Below, piece after piece: positions 8,799 through 17,430 of a stretch of 64,000 bases of DNA. Every line of letters begins with the position of its first letter. Position 1 is the first letter of the stretch. The translations under genes were made by a program, and so were the position numbers. The notes beneath the pieces are model-generated. The model made no database searches and was not told the DNA's origin. It was given only the letters and a program-made list of their open reading frames with translations. Source of the DNA: Gordonia liuliyuniae (GTDB taxonomy: Bacteria > Actinomycetota > Actinomycetes > Mycobacteriales > Mycobacteriaceae); NCBI RefSeq assembly GCF_021739025.1, contig NZ_JAKKOT010000008.1, positions 62,001 to 126,000 of the forward strand, written 5' to 3'.

Positions 8799-9947
8799 AT
8801 GGCGGACGAATCCGAACCGGAGTCGAAGCCGATCACGGTATCCGAGCTGATCGCACGCTCTGAGAACGACGACGCGTTTCCGCGCTCGGAGTCGATGTCG
8901 GTCCGGCGCGCGGGCCGCGAGGGCGAGCAGGCGGCGAATACGACCACCTCCTCGGGGATGCCTGCGTACCGGACCGAGAAGCAGGCCGACGCGACTCGGC
9001 CGCCGCGCGTCGTCGGCGCCAGCGGTATGCCGAGCTACTCTCCGACGACCGATCCCGAGCCCGAGGCGAACGCGGTGACCGGAATCATCCCGGTGGTCAC
9101 CGACGATCCGGACGCCGACACCGGAACTCTGCGCGCGGTCCGCGACGACGACTTCATCGACGACGATCTGCCCCCGATGGAGTACCGCTCGGTCGCAGCG
9201 GACACGACGTCGACGATGCAGGTGCGGACCGACGACGGGCCGTCACCGTTCGAACAGACCGCATCGATCCCCGTTGTCTCCGGCACGAACACGCCGGAGA
9301 CTGGGGTTTCCGAGACGGCTGCTCTCACCGACTTCGACGGCGGGCCCGAGCTCGACGGCGGACCCGAGCCCGACACTCGAACCGAGCCCGACACTCGAAC
9401 CGAGCCTGACTCCGACGCAGACCTCGATCTCGATGCGGACATCGAATCCGACGACGAACCGGAACCGACCGGCTGGGCCGCGCGCCGGGCCGCGAGGGCC
9501 GAACGGAAGGCAGAGCGCAAGACGGTCGGGCGCAAGACGGCCGGGCGAAAGACGGCCGGGCGCAAGACGGCCGGGCGCAAAGCGGAGGAGACGAAAGCCG
9601 CCGTTGCGACCTCAGACGCCGCCGATACCGATACGAGCGCTGCGACCGCTGACGACGAGACCCGTGCGGCGGACGAAGCAGAGCCGTCGCCGGTGCTCGG
9701 CTGGCTGGCGTTCGCAGGCGAACTGGTCCTCGGTCTCGCGGTGGGCGCCGGTCTGTTCTGGGGCTTCACCGAACTGTGGAAGAGCTACGTGTATTTGGCG
9801 CTGGTCCTTGCGGTCGTGGTGATCTTCGCGGTCGTCACCTTCGCCCACGTGTTGCGCAAGCGTGATCTGCCGACCACCCTGCTGGCGCTCGGCGTCGGGA
9901 TGGTCGTGACCATCGGGCCGCTCGTCCTCCTCGCGGCGCAACCGTAG
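8799..9947 (+). CDS. Disordered-tail membrane protein (Rv0497-like)
   Basis: A 382-residue protein with a long hydrophilic N-terminal part and three C-terminal membrane segments (about residues 300-382, [37 protein letters not shown] and [17 protein letters not shown]). The cytoplasmic part holds an acidic stretch (two copies of EPDTRT) followed by a basic stretch of GRKTA repeats. It begins [20 protein letters not shown], with GMPAYRTEK and GMPSYSP as a repeated motif. The start at 8799 has GGAACGG upstream; ATG 8778 is an alternative. Function unknown. It keeps the Rv0496-Rv0497-Rv0498 order and is probably co-transcribed with ppx. Confidence 0.85.
   Translation: MADESEPESKPITVSELIARSENDDAFPRSESMSVRRAGREGEQAANTTTSSGMPAYRTEKQADATRPPRVVGASGMPSYSPTTDPEPEANAVTGIIPVVTDDPDADTGTLRAVRDDDFIDDDLPPMEYRSVAADTTSTMQVRTDDGPSPFEQTASIPVVSGTNTPETGVSETAALTDFDGGPELDGGPEPDTRTEPDTRTEPDSDADLDLDADIESDDEPEPTGWAARRAARAERKAERKTVGRKTAGRKTAGRKTAGRKAEETKAAVATSDAADTDTSAATADDETRAADEAEPSPVLGWLAFAGELVLGLAVGAGLFWGFTELWKSYVYLALVLAVVVIFAVVTFAHVLRKRDLPTTLLALGVGMVVTIGPLVLLAAQP
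9516..9575 (+). repeat. Four tandem 15-bp repeats (GRKTA-coding)
   Basis: Units CGCAAGACGGYCGGG (one copy CGAAAGACGGCCGGG) occur four times with a fifth partial copy. They keep frame and encode a Lys/Arg-rich array just before the membrane segments of the protein at 8799. Confidence 0.85.
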
Positions 9948-9957
9948 AGCGCGCACC

Positions 9958-10827
9958 TTGACCCGATTGCGGTTCCCGATCCCGGTCGGCCTGTCGACGG
10001 CCTCCGTCTACCCGCAGAGCACCGAGGCGGCGTTCGGATACGCCGCCGACCTCGGATTCGACGGCATCGAACTGATGGTGTGGGGTGACCCGGTCAGCCA
10101 GGACATCGCCACCGTCGCCCGGCTGTCCCAGGAGTACCAGGTGCCAGTGCTGTCGGTGCACGCACCGTGCCTGCTGATCTCGCAGCGGGTCTGGGGGCGT
10201 GACCCGAAGGCCAAACTCGTGCGCTCGGTACAGGCCGCCGAAGACCTCGGCGCGTCGACGGTGGTCGTGCACCCGCCGTTCCGGTGGCAGCGCGACTACG
10301 TCGTCGCATTCGACGACCTGGTCGCGCGGCTCGAGCAGTCGTCCGACGTGTCGGTCGCGGTGGAGAACATGTTCCCGATGCGGGCCGATCGACTATTCGG
10401 CGGCGGTGACACCGCATCGCGGCGGATGGCGCGCCGCGGCGGCGGACCAGGCGCCAGCGCATCGGCGTTCGGCAAGCCGATCGACCCGACGGCCACCGGT
10501 TACGACAACTACACGCTCGACCTGTCGCATGTCGCGACCGCGGGGCACGACGCGCTTGCGATGGCCTCCCGCATGGGGACCGGCCTCAAGCATCTGCACC
10601 TGACCGACGGAACCGGAGCCGCCCACGACGAGCACTTGATCCCCGGCGACGGCAGCCAACCGTGCGTTGAGGTGTGCAACTCGCTCGCAGCCAGTGACTT
10701 CGACGGCGCCGTGGTGCTCGAAGTCCACACCACGTCGGCGAGAACCAAGAACGAACGCGCCGCGATGCTCGCGCGTTCGCTGGAGTTCGCGCGCACTCAT
10801 CTGCGGCGCGACCACTCGGAGGAATGA
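9958..10827 (+). CDS. Sugar phosphate isomerase/epimerase-like TIM-barrel protein
   Basis: A 289-residue xylose-isomerase-like (AP endonuclease 2 superfamily) TIM barrel, equivalent to Rv0498. GLSTASVYPQSTEAAFGYAADLGFDGIELMVWG opens the barrel (cited here as DLGFDGIELMVWG). SVHAPCLL, VVVHPPFRWQ, VAVENMFPM and LDLSHVATAGHD carry the usual metal-binding His/Glu/Asp positions, and LKHLHLTDG ends the set. The substrate is unknown. The TTG start follows the previous stop by 10 bases, and the next gene begins one base after its stop, so it belongs to a run of coupled genes through proC. Confidence 0.85.
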   Translation: MTRLRFPIPVGLSTASVYPQSTEAAFGYAADLGFDGIELMVWGDPVSQDIATVARLSQEYQVPVLSVHAPCLLISQRVWGRDPKAKLVRSVQAAEDLGASTVVVHPPFRWQRDYVVAFDDLVARLEQSSDVSVAVENMFPMRADRLFGGGDTASRRMARRGGGPGASASAFGKPIDPTATGYDNYTLDLSHVATAGHDALAMASRMGTGLKHLHLTDGTGAAHDEHLIPGDGSQPCVEVCNSLAASDFDGAVVLEVHTTSARTKNERAAMLARSLEFARTHLRRDHSEE

Positions 10828-10828
10828 G

Positions 10829-11704
10829 ATGACACGACTCGGTGGACTGCTCGCCGTGAGGCGAATCGAGCAGGCCGGGACCGGGCACGACCTCGTCTAC
10901 CGGGCGACGATCGACCCGACGTTCACGATCGGCCCCAAGGTGCACGGCGGCAGCACCCAGATGCTGGCCGCGAAAGCGGCTCGCACGGCACTGGCCGACC
11001 TCGCCGCTCCCGATGACGTGCCCGCGCTCGCCGACGTCACCGCGATCGCCGTCTCCTCGGACTATCTGGCCGCACCCGATCCCGCCGAGGTCGACGTCGC
11101 CGTGTCGATCGTCAAACGCGGCCGCACCGTGAACCTCGCGCGCGTCGACGTGATCCAGGGCGGACGCGTCATGGTGTCGTCGACGGTGACACTCGGTCGA
11201 GTGGACTCCGGTGCCCCGACGTACCGGCTGCCCGGCATGATCGATCCGCTGCCCGTCGAACCGGACGACGCCGGCCTGGGCATCGACGAGACGCCGATCG
11301 GTCAGATCATGCACCTCGGCCCGGCCCTGGACCTGGTGCTCGACGGCGCGACGTTCGCCGCCGCGCGCGGCGCGCAGAGCGAGCCGGTGATACGCGGATG
11401 GGTTCGACCCAAGGACGTCGCCGACCAGCCCGACGGCATGGATCTCGACTTCCCGGTGCTCGTGTGCGACATCTCACCGCCCGTCCTGATGAATCTCGGC
11501 ATGTTCGGCTGGGCGCCGACCGTGCAGCTGACGACGTACGTGCGACGCAGGCCGGCGCCCGGCTGGCTGCGATTCGAGGCGACGACGCAGGAAGTCGGCA
11601 AGGGCATGTTCAACGAGGACCATCTGGTGCTCGACTCCACCGGAGCGGTCGTCGCGCACTCGCGACAGCTGGCCCTCATCCCCCAATCAACGAAAGGCAA
11701 GTGA
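10829..11704 (+). CDS. Acyl-CoA thioesterase family protein (double hotdog)
   Basis: A 291-residue protein equivalent to Rv0499, built as two hotdog repeats like TesB-type thioesterases. The first half contains GPKVHGGSTQMLAAKAAR, the counterpart of the substrate-tunnel helix, and SIVKRGRTVNLARVDVIQGG. The second half contains MFGWAPTVQLTTYVRRRPAPGWL and DHLVLDSTGAVVAHSRQLAL. It probably cleaves acyl-CoA; substrate unknown. The chosen ATG begins one base after the stop of the previous gene and has GGAGGAA just upstream inside that gene. An extension of the frame further upstream is only the overlapping frame of the isomerase gene. Confidence 0.8.
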   Translation: MTRLGGLLAVRRIEQAGTGHDLVYRATIDPTFTIGPKVHGGSTQMLAAKAARTALADLAAPDDVPALADVTAIAVSSDYLAAPDPAEVDVAVSIVKRGRTVNLARVDVIQGGRVMVSSTVTLGRVDSGAPTYRLPGMIDPLPVEPDDAGLGIDETPIGQIMHLGPALDLVLDGATFAAARGAQSEPVIRGWVRPKDVADQPDGMDLDFPVLVCDISPPVLMNLGMFGWAPTVQLTTYVRRRPAPGWLRFEATTQEVGKGMFNEDHLVLDSTGAVVAHSRQLALIPQSTKGK

Positions 11705-11708
11705 TCAC

Positions 11709-12584
11709 ATGACCGAGCGGGTAGCAATTGTCGGTGGAGGCAAGATCGGCGAGGCGCTCCTGGCCGGATTGATCAACGCGGGCAAACCGGTGCGCGATCT
11801 GGTCGTCGTCGAACGCTTTGCGGAGCGGTCCGCCGAACTGGTCGACGATTACGGGGTCCGCGTCACCGACGACGTCACCGATGCGGTCGACGGCGCGCGA
11901 GTCGTGTTCGTCGCGGTCAAGCCCGACGTCGTCGACACCGTTCTCCAATCGCTGGGGAAGGCCGACGACAACGGCGACGAGGAGCGGATCACCGTCAGCC
12001 TGGCCGCAGGAGTCCCGACGAGCCGTTATGAGGCGTCGCTGCCGGCTGGATCCCCGGTCGTCCGTGTCATGCCGAACACCCCGATGCTCGTCAACGAGGC
12101 GATGTCCGCGGTCAGCCCGGGGCGGTACGCCAACGACGATCAGGTCGCGCTCGCGGTGCGACTCCTCGAAACGGTCGGCAAAGTGATGGTGGTGCCGGAG
12201 AGGTCGCTCGACGCGGTCACCGCGATCTCGGGATCGGGCCCCGCCTACTTCTTTTTGATGGTCGAGGCGATGATCGACGCGGGTGTCGCGCTCGGTCTGA
12301 CGCGTGCGCAGGCGGCCGAACTGGCCGTCCAGACGGTCAAGGGGTCGGGTGTGCTGCTCGCCGAGTCCGGACTCACCTCGGTCGATCTGCGGGCGGCCGT
12401 CACCTCGCCGGGTGGGACGACCGCCGCGGCGTTGCGCGAGTTCGAGCGGTACGGCCTCCGACACGCGGTCAACGAGGCGACGGCGGCTTGCGCCGAAGCC
12501 AGCGCACGCATGGCACGTCGACCCGAGATTGAGGGTTCGCGGCCCGCGTCGCCGTTCACCCCGGAATCCGGTGTCGGCGGATAG
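11709..12584 (+). CDS. proC: Pyrroline-5-carboxylate reductase
   Basis: Catalyses the last step of proline synthesis, NAD(P)H-dependent reduction of pyrroline-5-carboxylate. The N-terminal Rossmann fold reads VAIVGGGKIGEALLAGLI. RVMPNTPMLVNEAMSA and the C-terminal signature SGSGPAYFFLMVEAMIDAGVALGLTRAQA, through SPGGTTAAALREFE, are intact. At 291 residues it has a slightly long tail (MARRPEIEGSRPASPFTPES). Equivalent to Rv0500. The ATG is preceded by GAAAGGCAAG, and the gene ends the run that started at ppx. Confidence 0.96.
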   Translation: MTERVAIVGGGKIGEALLAGLINAGKPVRDLVVVERFAERSAELVDDYGVRVTDDVTDAVDGARVVFVAVKPDVVDTVLQSLGKADDNGDEERITVSLAAGVPTSRYEASLPAGSPVVRVMPNTPMLVNEAMSAVSPGRYANDDQVALAVRLLETVGKVMVVPERSLDAVTAISGSGPAYFFLMVEAMIDAGVALGLTRAQAAELAVQTVKGSGVLLAESGLTSVDLRAAVTSPGGTTAAALREFERYGLRHAVNEATAACAEASARMARRPEIEGSRPASPFTPESGVGG

Positions 12585-12769
12585 TAGCGCCGCTGCCAGC
12601 GGTGATGCTCGCTGAACGCGGCTCGTGTCGGCGGAATCGACTCTTTTTGAGCCACTCACGTCGCACTAATCACATCTGCCACGCTAAGCTGCTCGCAGCA
12701 CGTACGTGTCTGATGTCCGCCGGAGGGGAAGCCGGTGGCCGCGATGCGTGCACCGGAGGTTATAAATTC

Positions 12770-13012
12770 ATGGCTGCAGAAAAGCCGGGAGAACGGAACG
12801 ACTTCGCCGACCGTGGAGTTGCGAACGCATCGTCTGCGTCGCAGTTCCTCACTGTCGCAGAGGTCGCGTCCCTGATGCGGGTCTCGAAGATGACCGTGTA
12901 CCGACTCGTCCACAATGGTGAGCTGCCCGCGGTTCGCGTCGGACGTTCGTTCCGCGTGCACGCGAAGGCTGTTCACGAGTATCTGGAGACCTCGTACTTC
13001 GACGCAGGCTAG
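12770..13012 (+). CDS. Helix-turn-helix DNA-binding protein (excisionase/MerR-like family)
   Basis: An 80-residue protein with one winged-helix HTH of the excisionase family (FLTVAEVASLMRVSKMTVYRLVHNGELPAVRVGRSFRVHAKAVHEYLE, cited as LTVAEVASLMRVSKMTVYR). It is equivalent to Rv0500A and conserved at this place, so it is a chromosomal regulator, not a phage relic. The ATG has GGAGG 10 bases upstream, which rejects the longer reading from 12602. A TAAGCT box near 12693 would give a leader of about 75 bases. A strong hairpin follows the stop. Confidence 0.9.
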   Translation: MAAEKPGERNDFADRGVANASSASQFLTVAEVASLMRVSKMTVYRLVHNGELPAVRVGRSFRVHAKAVHEYLETSYFDAG

Positions 13013-13039
13013 GTCGAGTACGGGTAGAGCATGAGAACC

Positions 13040-13068
13040 ACCGCCTGCCGCCGTGTGCGGCAGGCGGT
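13040..13068 (+). terminator. Terminator after the HTH gene
   Basis: ACCGCCTGCCGC and GCGGCAGGCGGT are perfect 12-base arms around the loop CGTGT, 27 bases after the stop. Confidence 0.8.
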
Positions 13069-13270
13069 TCATGCACGTCCGGGCGACGCGGCGGGACGGC
13101 GGCTGTACCGCCCGATTTCGTGTCGTGTTCACCGGAGCGGTAGGATCGAACACCAGGTCGCTGTCGCCCCGGTATCCGCGAGGATTGCTTGAGTCGGCGA
13201 CGGCCCCGACAAGCATTGCCGGTTCACGCCGGCGGCAAGTTCATCCGCATCGATCGTGAGGGAGAGCCCC

Positions 13271-13372
13271 ATGGGTTCCGTTATCAAGAAGCGCCGCAAG
13301 CGCATGTCGAAGAAGAAGCACCGCAAGCTTCTCCGCCGCACACGAGTGCAGCGTCGTAAACTCGGTAAGTGA
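13271..13372 (+). CDS. Small ribosomal protein bS22
   Basis: A 33-residue, extremely basic protein ([20 protein letters not shown] at its start, ending [12 protein letters not shown]). It matches the protein known as Rv0500B, found in mycobacterial 30S structures and named bS22, and the AURKAIP1/COX24 family. It sits near the decoding region of the small subunit. GAGGGAGAG lies upstream of the ATG, and a strong terminator follows within ten bases, so this is a stand-alone transcript of about 200 bases. It is easily missed because of its length. Confidence 0.95.
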
Positions 13373-13378
13373 TCGAAG

Positions 13379-13400
13379 ACCCGCCCCTCACCGGGCGGGT
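13379..13400 (+). terminator. Intrinsic terminator of the bS22 gene
   Basis: ACCCGCCC and GGGCGGGT are perfect 8-base arms around CTCACC, followed by TCTTTGTTTC, a U-rich run unusual for this genome. Confidence 0.9.
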
Positions 13401-13465
13401 TCTTTGTTTCCCGCCTCTTCGGCTGGTTGAGCCCCCTCCCGCTGGTCGCGTGGAGCCGAGACCCT

Positions 13466-13471
13466 TAACCT
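13466..13471 (+). promoter_or_regulatory. Leaderless -10 box of the epimerase gene
   Basis: TAACCT is followed by 6 bases and then ATG 13478. Confidence 0.55.
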
Positions 13472-13477
13472 GGTCCC

Positions 13478-14542
13478 ATGGTGCGAGACTCTGACGCCGA
13501 CGAACCGATCACGCCGCGGTCGGTCCTGGTGACCGGCGCGTCGTCGTTCCTCGGCGGCTACCTGGTGGCGAGGCTCGCCGCCAATCCAGCGATCGAACGC
13601 GTCGTCGCCGTCGACTCCCGGATCCCGAGCAAGGATCTGATGCGTCGGATGGGGCGCGCCGAGTTCCTCCGCCTGGACATCCGCCGCCCGGCGATCGCGA
13701 AGGCCATCGCGACGTACGACGTCGACACCGTCGTGCACGCGGCGCCGTCGATCATGGACGGCGCTGAGCACTCCGCGGCCATCAAAGAACTCAACGTGGT
13801 CGGGTCGATGCAGGTGTGTGCCGCCTGCCAGCGCAGTCCGTCGGTGAAACGACTCATTCTGCGGTCCACCGGCATGGTCTACGGGGCCAGTGGGAGCGAC
13901 CCCGCGATGTTCGCCGAAGGCGCCCCCGCCCGCAAGGAGCCCAAGAGTGGCTACGGTCGGGACCTCATCGACGTGGAAGGTTACGTCCGCGGCCTGGCTC
14001 GGCGACGGCAGGACATCGATGTGACGATCCTGCGCTACCAGTCGATGCTCGGGCCGCGAATCAAGACGCGGATCGGGTCGTATCTGTCGATGCCGGTGGT
14101 GCCCGCCGCTTTCGGATTCTCGCCGCGCCTGCAGTTCCTGCACGAGGAAGACGCGTTGGCGGCAGTCGAGCACGCGACGCTCAACCGTCGACCCGGAACG
14201 TTCAACATCGCGGGTGACGGCGTCGTCAGCCTGGCGCAGGCGGTGAGCCGGGCGGGCCACGTCCGACTGCCGGTCGCGGCGAGCATGATCCAACCCATCA
14301 TCGGGGTGCTGCGCGACGGCGCGCTGCCCGCGATGCGCGCAGGCCACACCGGGTATCTGACCTACGGTCGGGTCCTGGACAACACCCGCATGCGCACCGA
14401 GTTCGAGTTCGAACCGAAGTACACGACGTCGCAGACACTCGACGACTTCGTCACGAGGGGCAAGACGTCCCCGCTGATCTCCGCGGACACCTGGCGCGAC
14501 CTGGAGGCTCGGGCATTGGTGGCCGCGACCGCGCTGCAGTGA
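13478..14542 (+). CDS. NAD-dependent epimerase/dehydratase (GalE2-like)
   Basis: An extended short-chain dehydrogenase of 354 residues, equivalent to Rv0501 (annotated GalE2). The nucleotide-binding motif is VTGASSFLGGYLVARL (about residues 13-28), the catalytic Ser/Thr region is LRSTGMVYGASG, and the YxxxK pair appears as SGYGRDLIDVEGYVRG, where the Tyr is followed by G-R-D rather than Lys, so the classical YxxxK is not obvious. The substrate is unproven. The start has a TAACCT box 6 bases upstream. An acyltransferase gene follows 42 bases after the stop, suggesting one lipid- or glycan-related operon. Confidence 0.85.
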   Translation: MVRDSDADEPITPRSVLVTGASSFLGGYLVARLAANPAIERVVAVDSRIPSKDLMRRMGRAEFLRLDIRRPAIAKAIATYDVDTVVHAAPSIMDGAEHSAAIKELNVVGSMQVCAACQRSPSVKRLILRSTGMVYGASGSDPAMFAEGAPARKEPKSGYGRDLIDVEGYVRGLARRRQDIDVTILRYQSMLGPRIKTRIGSYLSMPVVPAAFGFSPRLQFLHEEDALAAVEHATLNRRPGTFNIAGDGVVSLAQAVSRAGHVRLPVAASMIQPIIGVLRDGALPAMRAGHTGYLTYGRVLDNTRMRTEFEFEPKYTTSQTLDDFVTRGKTSPLISADTWRDLEARALVAATALQ

Positions 14543-14584
14543 CCCCGCCCAGTGCACGTACGATGGAAGCCATACGAGAGGGGG

Positions 14585-15697
14585 ATGACTGTGGCCGTGG
14601 CAGGTGAGCCCAGCGACGAACGAACCGCCAAGGTGATCGCCCTCTACACCGACCCCAGAGTCGGTGGGTCCCGAGTCGGTGGGGGCGGGGCCGGTGGGTC
14701 CGGCCCGCTCGGGCACCCGAACACCGACGGCTTTGGTCGTCCGAGCGCACCGGTCACCCCGATCCACCACGGCATCGACGTGCAGGACGAGCCGGAGCCC
14801 TCCTCCGTCGGATCCGTTGCGAATTCTCCCCTGTTCAGTCTCGGCGGAATCCGGAGTGCTGTCGCTGACTCGCTGATCGCGACCTCCGGCTTCATCCGCG
14901 AACGCATGACCGGCGAGTACACCGTCGACGACTTCGGCTTCGACCCGCACTTCGCGGAATCGGTGTGGTTCCCCGCTCTGCGGCCGATCTACGAGAACTG
15001 GTTCCGCGTCGAAGTGACCGGCGTGGAGAACCTGCCGGCGACCGGCGGCGCCCTGCTCGTCGCCAACCACGCGGGATCGATTCCGGTGGACGCCGTGGTC
15101 ACGTCCCTCGCGGTGCGCGACAACCATCCGAACGAGCGGTACCTGCGGATCCTGGCCGCCGACATGGCGTTCGCGACTCCCGTCGTCAGCGACCTCGCCC
15201 GCAAGGTCGGTGCGACGCTCGCATGCAACAGCGATGCCGAGGCGTTGCTGCGTCGAGGCGAACTGACCGCCGTGTGGCCCGAAGGCTACAAAGGCATCGG
15301 CAAACTGTACAAGGACCGCTACAAGCTGCAGCGGTTCGGACGCGGCGGTTTCGTGACGACCGCGATTCGCACGCAGGCCCCGATCGTGCCGGTGTCGATC
15401 GTCGGCTCCGAAGAGATCTATCCGATGATCGCCGACCTCAAACCGCTGGCGAGAACTCTCGGCCTCCCGTACTTTCCCGTGACGCCGCTGTTTCCGTGGC
15501 TCGGCCCGCTCGGCGCGATCCCGCTGCCGTCCAAGTGGCACATCCACTTCGGCAAGCCCATCGTCACCGAAGGTTACGACGAGCAGGCCGCAGACGATCC
15601 GATGGTCGTCTTCGACGTGACCGACCACGTCCGCGAAGAGATCCAGCAGACGTTGTTCCGCATGCTGAGCCGCCGCGGAAGCGTCTACCTGGGCTGA
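14585..15697 (+). CDS. Lysophospholipid acyltransferase family protein (Rv0502-like)
   Basis: A PlsC-like acyltransferase of 370 residues, presumably at the inner face of the membrane. After a Gly-rich, low-complexity N-terminal part (VGGSRVGGGGAGGSG, about residues 25-39), the domain starts near residue 140. It carries LLVANHAGSIPVDA, a variant of the HX4D motif with NHAGSIPVD, then the FPEG-equivalent VWPEGYKGIGKLYKDRYKL and IVPVSIVGSEEIYPM. The acyl substrate is unknown. ATG 14585 is preceded by GAGAGGGG at very short spacing; GTG 14591 is an equally good start. It is convergent with the HAD gene. Confidence 0.85.
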   Translation: MTVAVAGEPSDERTAKVIALYTDPRVGGSRVGGGGAGGSGPLGHPNTDGFGRPSAPVTPIHHGIDVQDEPEPSSVGSVANSPLFSLGGIRSAVADSLIATSGFIRERMTGEYTVDDFGFDPHFAESVWFPALRPIYENWFRVEVTGVENLPATGGALLVANHAGSIPVDAVVTSLAVRDNHPNERYLRILAADMAFATPVVSDLARKVGATLACNSDAEALLRRGELTAVWPEGYKGIGKLYKDRYKLQRFGRGGFVTTAIRTQAPIVPVSIVGSEEIYPMIADLKPLARTLGLPYFPVTPLFPWLGPLGAIPLPSKWHIHFGKPIVTEGYDEQAADDPMVVFDVTDHVREEIQQTLFRMLSRRGSVYLG

Positions 15698-15752
15698 GCC
15701 ATCTGAGCTGGGTCAGCTGAGCTGGGTGGTCTACCTGGGTGTGGGCGGTCGG

Positions 15753-16904
15753 TCAGTCGCGCTTGCGCAGCACCCGGGTGGCTGCGGCCGCCGCGCCGCC
15801 CGCCGCGCCGAGGACCATCGCCGACCGGACTCCGTACTTGGCCGCCTTGCGGGCGGTGCGGAAGTCGTACTGCTCCCAGCCTCGGACGCGTGCGACGTCG
15901 CGCAGATCCGCGTCCGGGTTGATCGCGACGGCGTTTCCGACCAACGACAGCATCGGGACGTCGTTGTGCGAGTCCGAATACGCCGTGCAGCGTTTCAGAT
16001 CGAGGCCTTCACGAACCGCGATCGACCGGACGGCGTGCGCCTTGCCAGCCCCGTGCAGGATGTCGCCGACGAGGCGTCCGGTGAACCGACCGTCGACGCT
16101 CTCCGCGACGGTGCCCAACGCACCGGTCAACCCGAGACGTTTGGCGATGGTCTGCGCCAGTTCCACCGGGGTGGCGGTCACCAGCCAGACCTGCTGTCCG
16201 GCGTCGAGGTGGCGCTGCGCGAGCGCGGCCGTCGCGGGCCAGATCTTGTCGGCGATGAACTCGTCGTAGATGTCCTCGCCGAGGTGCACCAATTCGGACG
16301 TCTCGCGGCCTGCGATGAACGAGAGCGCCTTGTCACGCCCTTGCGCGACGTCGTCCATGTTCTCCCTGCCGGTGATCCGGAACTTGACCTGCTGCCACGC
16401 CACGTTGGCGATGTCGCCGTACGAGAAGTACTTGCGTTGCGCCAGCCCGCGCGCGAACAACACGATCGACGCTCCGTGCACCAGCGTGTTGTCCACGTCG
16501 AAGAATGCGGCGGCGGTCAGATCTCGGACCTGGCCCTGCCCGTCGACGGGTATCCGGCTGCCGAGCGATTCGATGGCGGCGCGTGCCGACGCCTCACCGG
16601 CCAGGGTCTGACGCAGTTCCTCGGCGGTCTGCCGGAACTTTCCCGCCCGCCGGTTGAGCCAGGCCGTCATCCGATGGAACTCGTCCTCGTCGGTCGGCCC
16701 GTCCCATTCGTCGGGGCCGGTCAGTCGCGCCCCGTCCCGGTCGTGCTGGACGTCGTCGCCGTCCGGATCCACCGTGGGATCCACGTCGAACTGCTCGGCT
16801 TCGAGTTCGGCCGCCTCGTAGAGTTCGGCGTCGTCACCGTGTAGAAGCATATCGTCGCCGTCAGAGGTGATCTCGTGATCTGGGTCGATCGAATCGCGGC
16901 TCAT
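15753..16904 (-). CDS. HAD-IB family phosphatase (SerB1-like)
   Basis: A HAD-superfamily subfamily IB hydrolase of 383 residues, equivalent to Rv0505c (SerB1). An acidic, probably disordered N-terminal extension of about 130 residues precedes the catalytic motif [22 protein letters not shown], cited as [11 protein letters not shown]. Motif II is [13 protein letters not shown] and motif IV is [16 protein letters not shown]. Relatives hydrolyse phosphoserine or lipid-linked phosphates; the substrate here is open. The C-terminus ends in a hydrophobic Ala/Gly-rich segment ([17 protein letters not shown]) plus RKRD, a possible membrane anchor. The ATG at 16904 has GGGAGG 6 bases upstream, which decides against the longer frame. 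Confidence 0.88.
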   Translation of the reverse strand: MSRDSIDPDHEITSDGDDMLLHGDDAELYEAAELEAEQFDVDPTVDPDGDDVQHDRDGARLTGPDEWDGPTDEDEFHRMTAWLNRRAGKFRQTAEELRQTLAGEASARAAIESLGSRIPVDGQGQVRDLTAAAFFDVDNTLVHGASIVLFARGLAQRKYFSYGDIANVAWQQVKFRITGRENMDDVAQGRDKALSFIAGRETSELVHLGEDIYDEFIADKIWPATAALAQRHLDAGQQVWLVTATPVELAQTIAKRLGLTGALGTVAESVDGRFTGRLVGDILHGAGKAHAVRSIAVREGLDLKRCTAYSDSHNDVPMLSLVGNAVAINPDADLRDVARVRGWEQYDFRTARKAAKYGVRSAMVLGAAGGAAAAATRVLRKRD

Positions 16905-17023
16905 CGGCCACCTCCCATTCGTTGCGAGCGAGCTCAATCATGCATTGCAGCCAGCCTATCGCGGCGCACGCCGAACGGCTCCCTCCAGCGGCGACAGTGA
17001 GTCCGCTGGCACAATCGTCGACT

Positions 17024-17284
17024 ATGAAAGCCACCGTGGAACTCATGACGCGCGCGGGATGCCATGCGTGCGCCGCCGCCGAACAGCAGTTGCGCACCGT
17101 CCTCGCCGACTACGGCATCGAACCGTCGGTCGTCGACGTCGACGCAGCCGCCGAGGCGGGCGACCCGTCCCTTCGCGCCGAATACGGCGACCGCGTCCCC
17201 GTGATCGTGCTCGACGGCGACGAGCACAGCTACTGGGAAGTCGACGAGCCTCGCCTGCGCACCGATCTCGACGGCCGCCGCTGA
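17024..17284 (+). CDS. Glutaredoxin-like protein (Rv0508-like)
   Basis: An 86-residue thioredoxin-fold protein with the redox motif CHAC (MTRAGCHACAAAEQQL, near residues 12-16) and the cis-Pro region DRVPVIVLDGDEHSYWEVDEPRLR. It probably works as a mycoredoxin- or glutaredoxin-type disulfide reductase; the partner is unknown. It lies directly before hemA, as in M. tuberculosis. The upstream frame could start earlier, but only the part from 17024 aligns with the fold. It has no clear RBS. Confidence 0.8.
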   Translation: MKATVELMTRAGCHACAAAEQQLRTVLADYGIEPSVVDVDAAAEAGDPSLRAEYGDRVPVIVLDGDEHSYWEVDEPRLRTDLDGRR

Positions 17285-17430
17285 GCGCCGGGGCGCCCGG
17301 TGTAGGCCGTCTCACCGACGGGTTGGGGTGCATTCCCGGCATCGAGTGATCTAGCCTGGATACACATGTGCCCATCACGGTGGCGCCGCAGGGGCGCTGT
17401 CGGCTCGGTGGGCGGGAAACGGGCGATGCA

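Noticed and set aside
12770-13012. Phage excisionase marking a mobile element
   Set aside because: The HTH is of the excisionase family, but there is no integrase, no att-like repeat, and the gene is conserved here in mycobacteria (Rv0500A).
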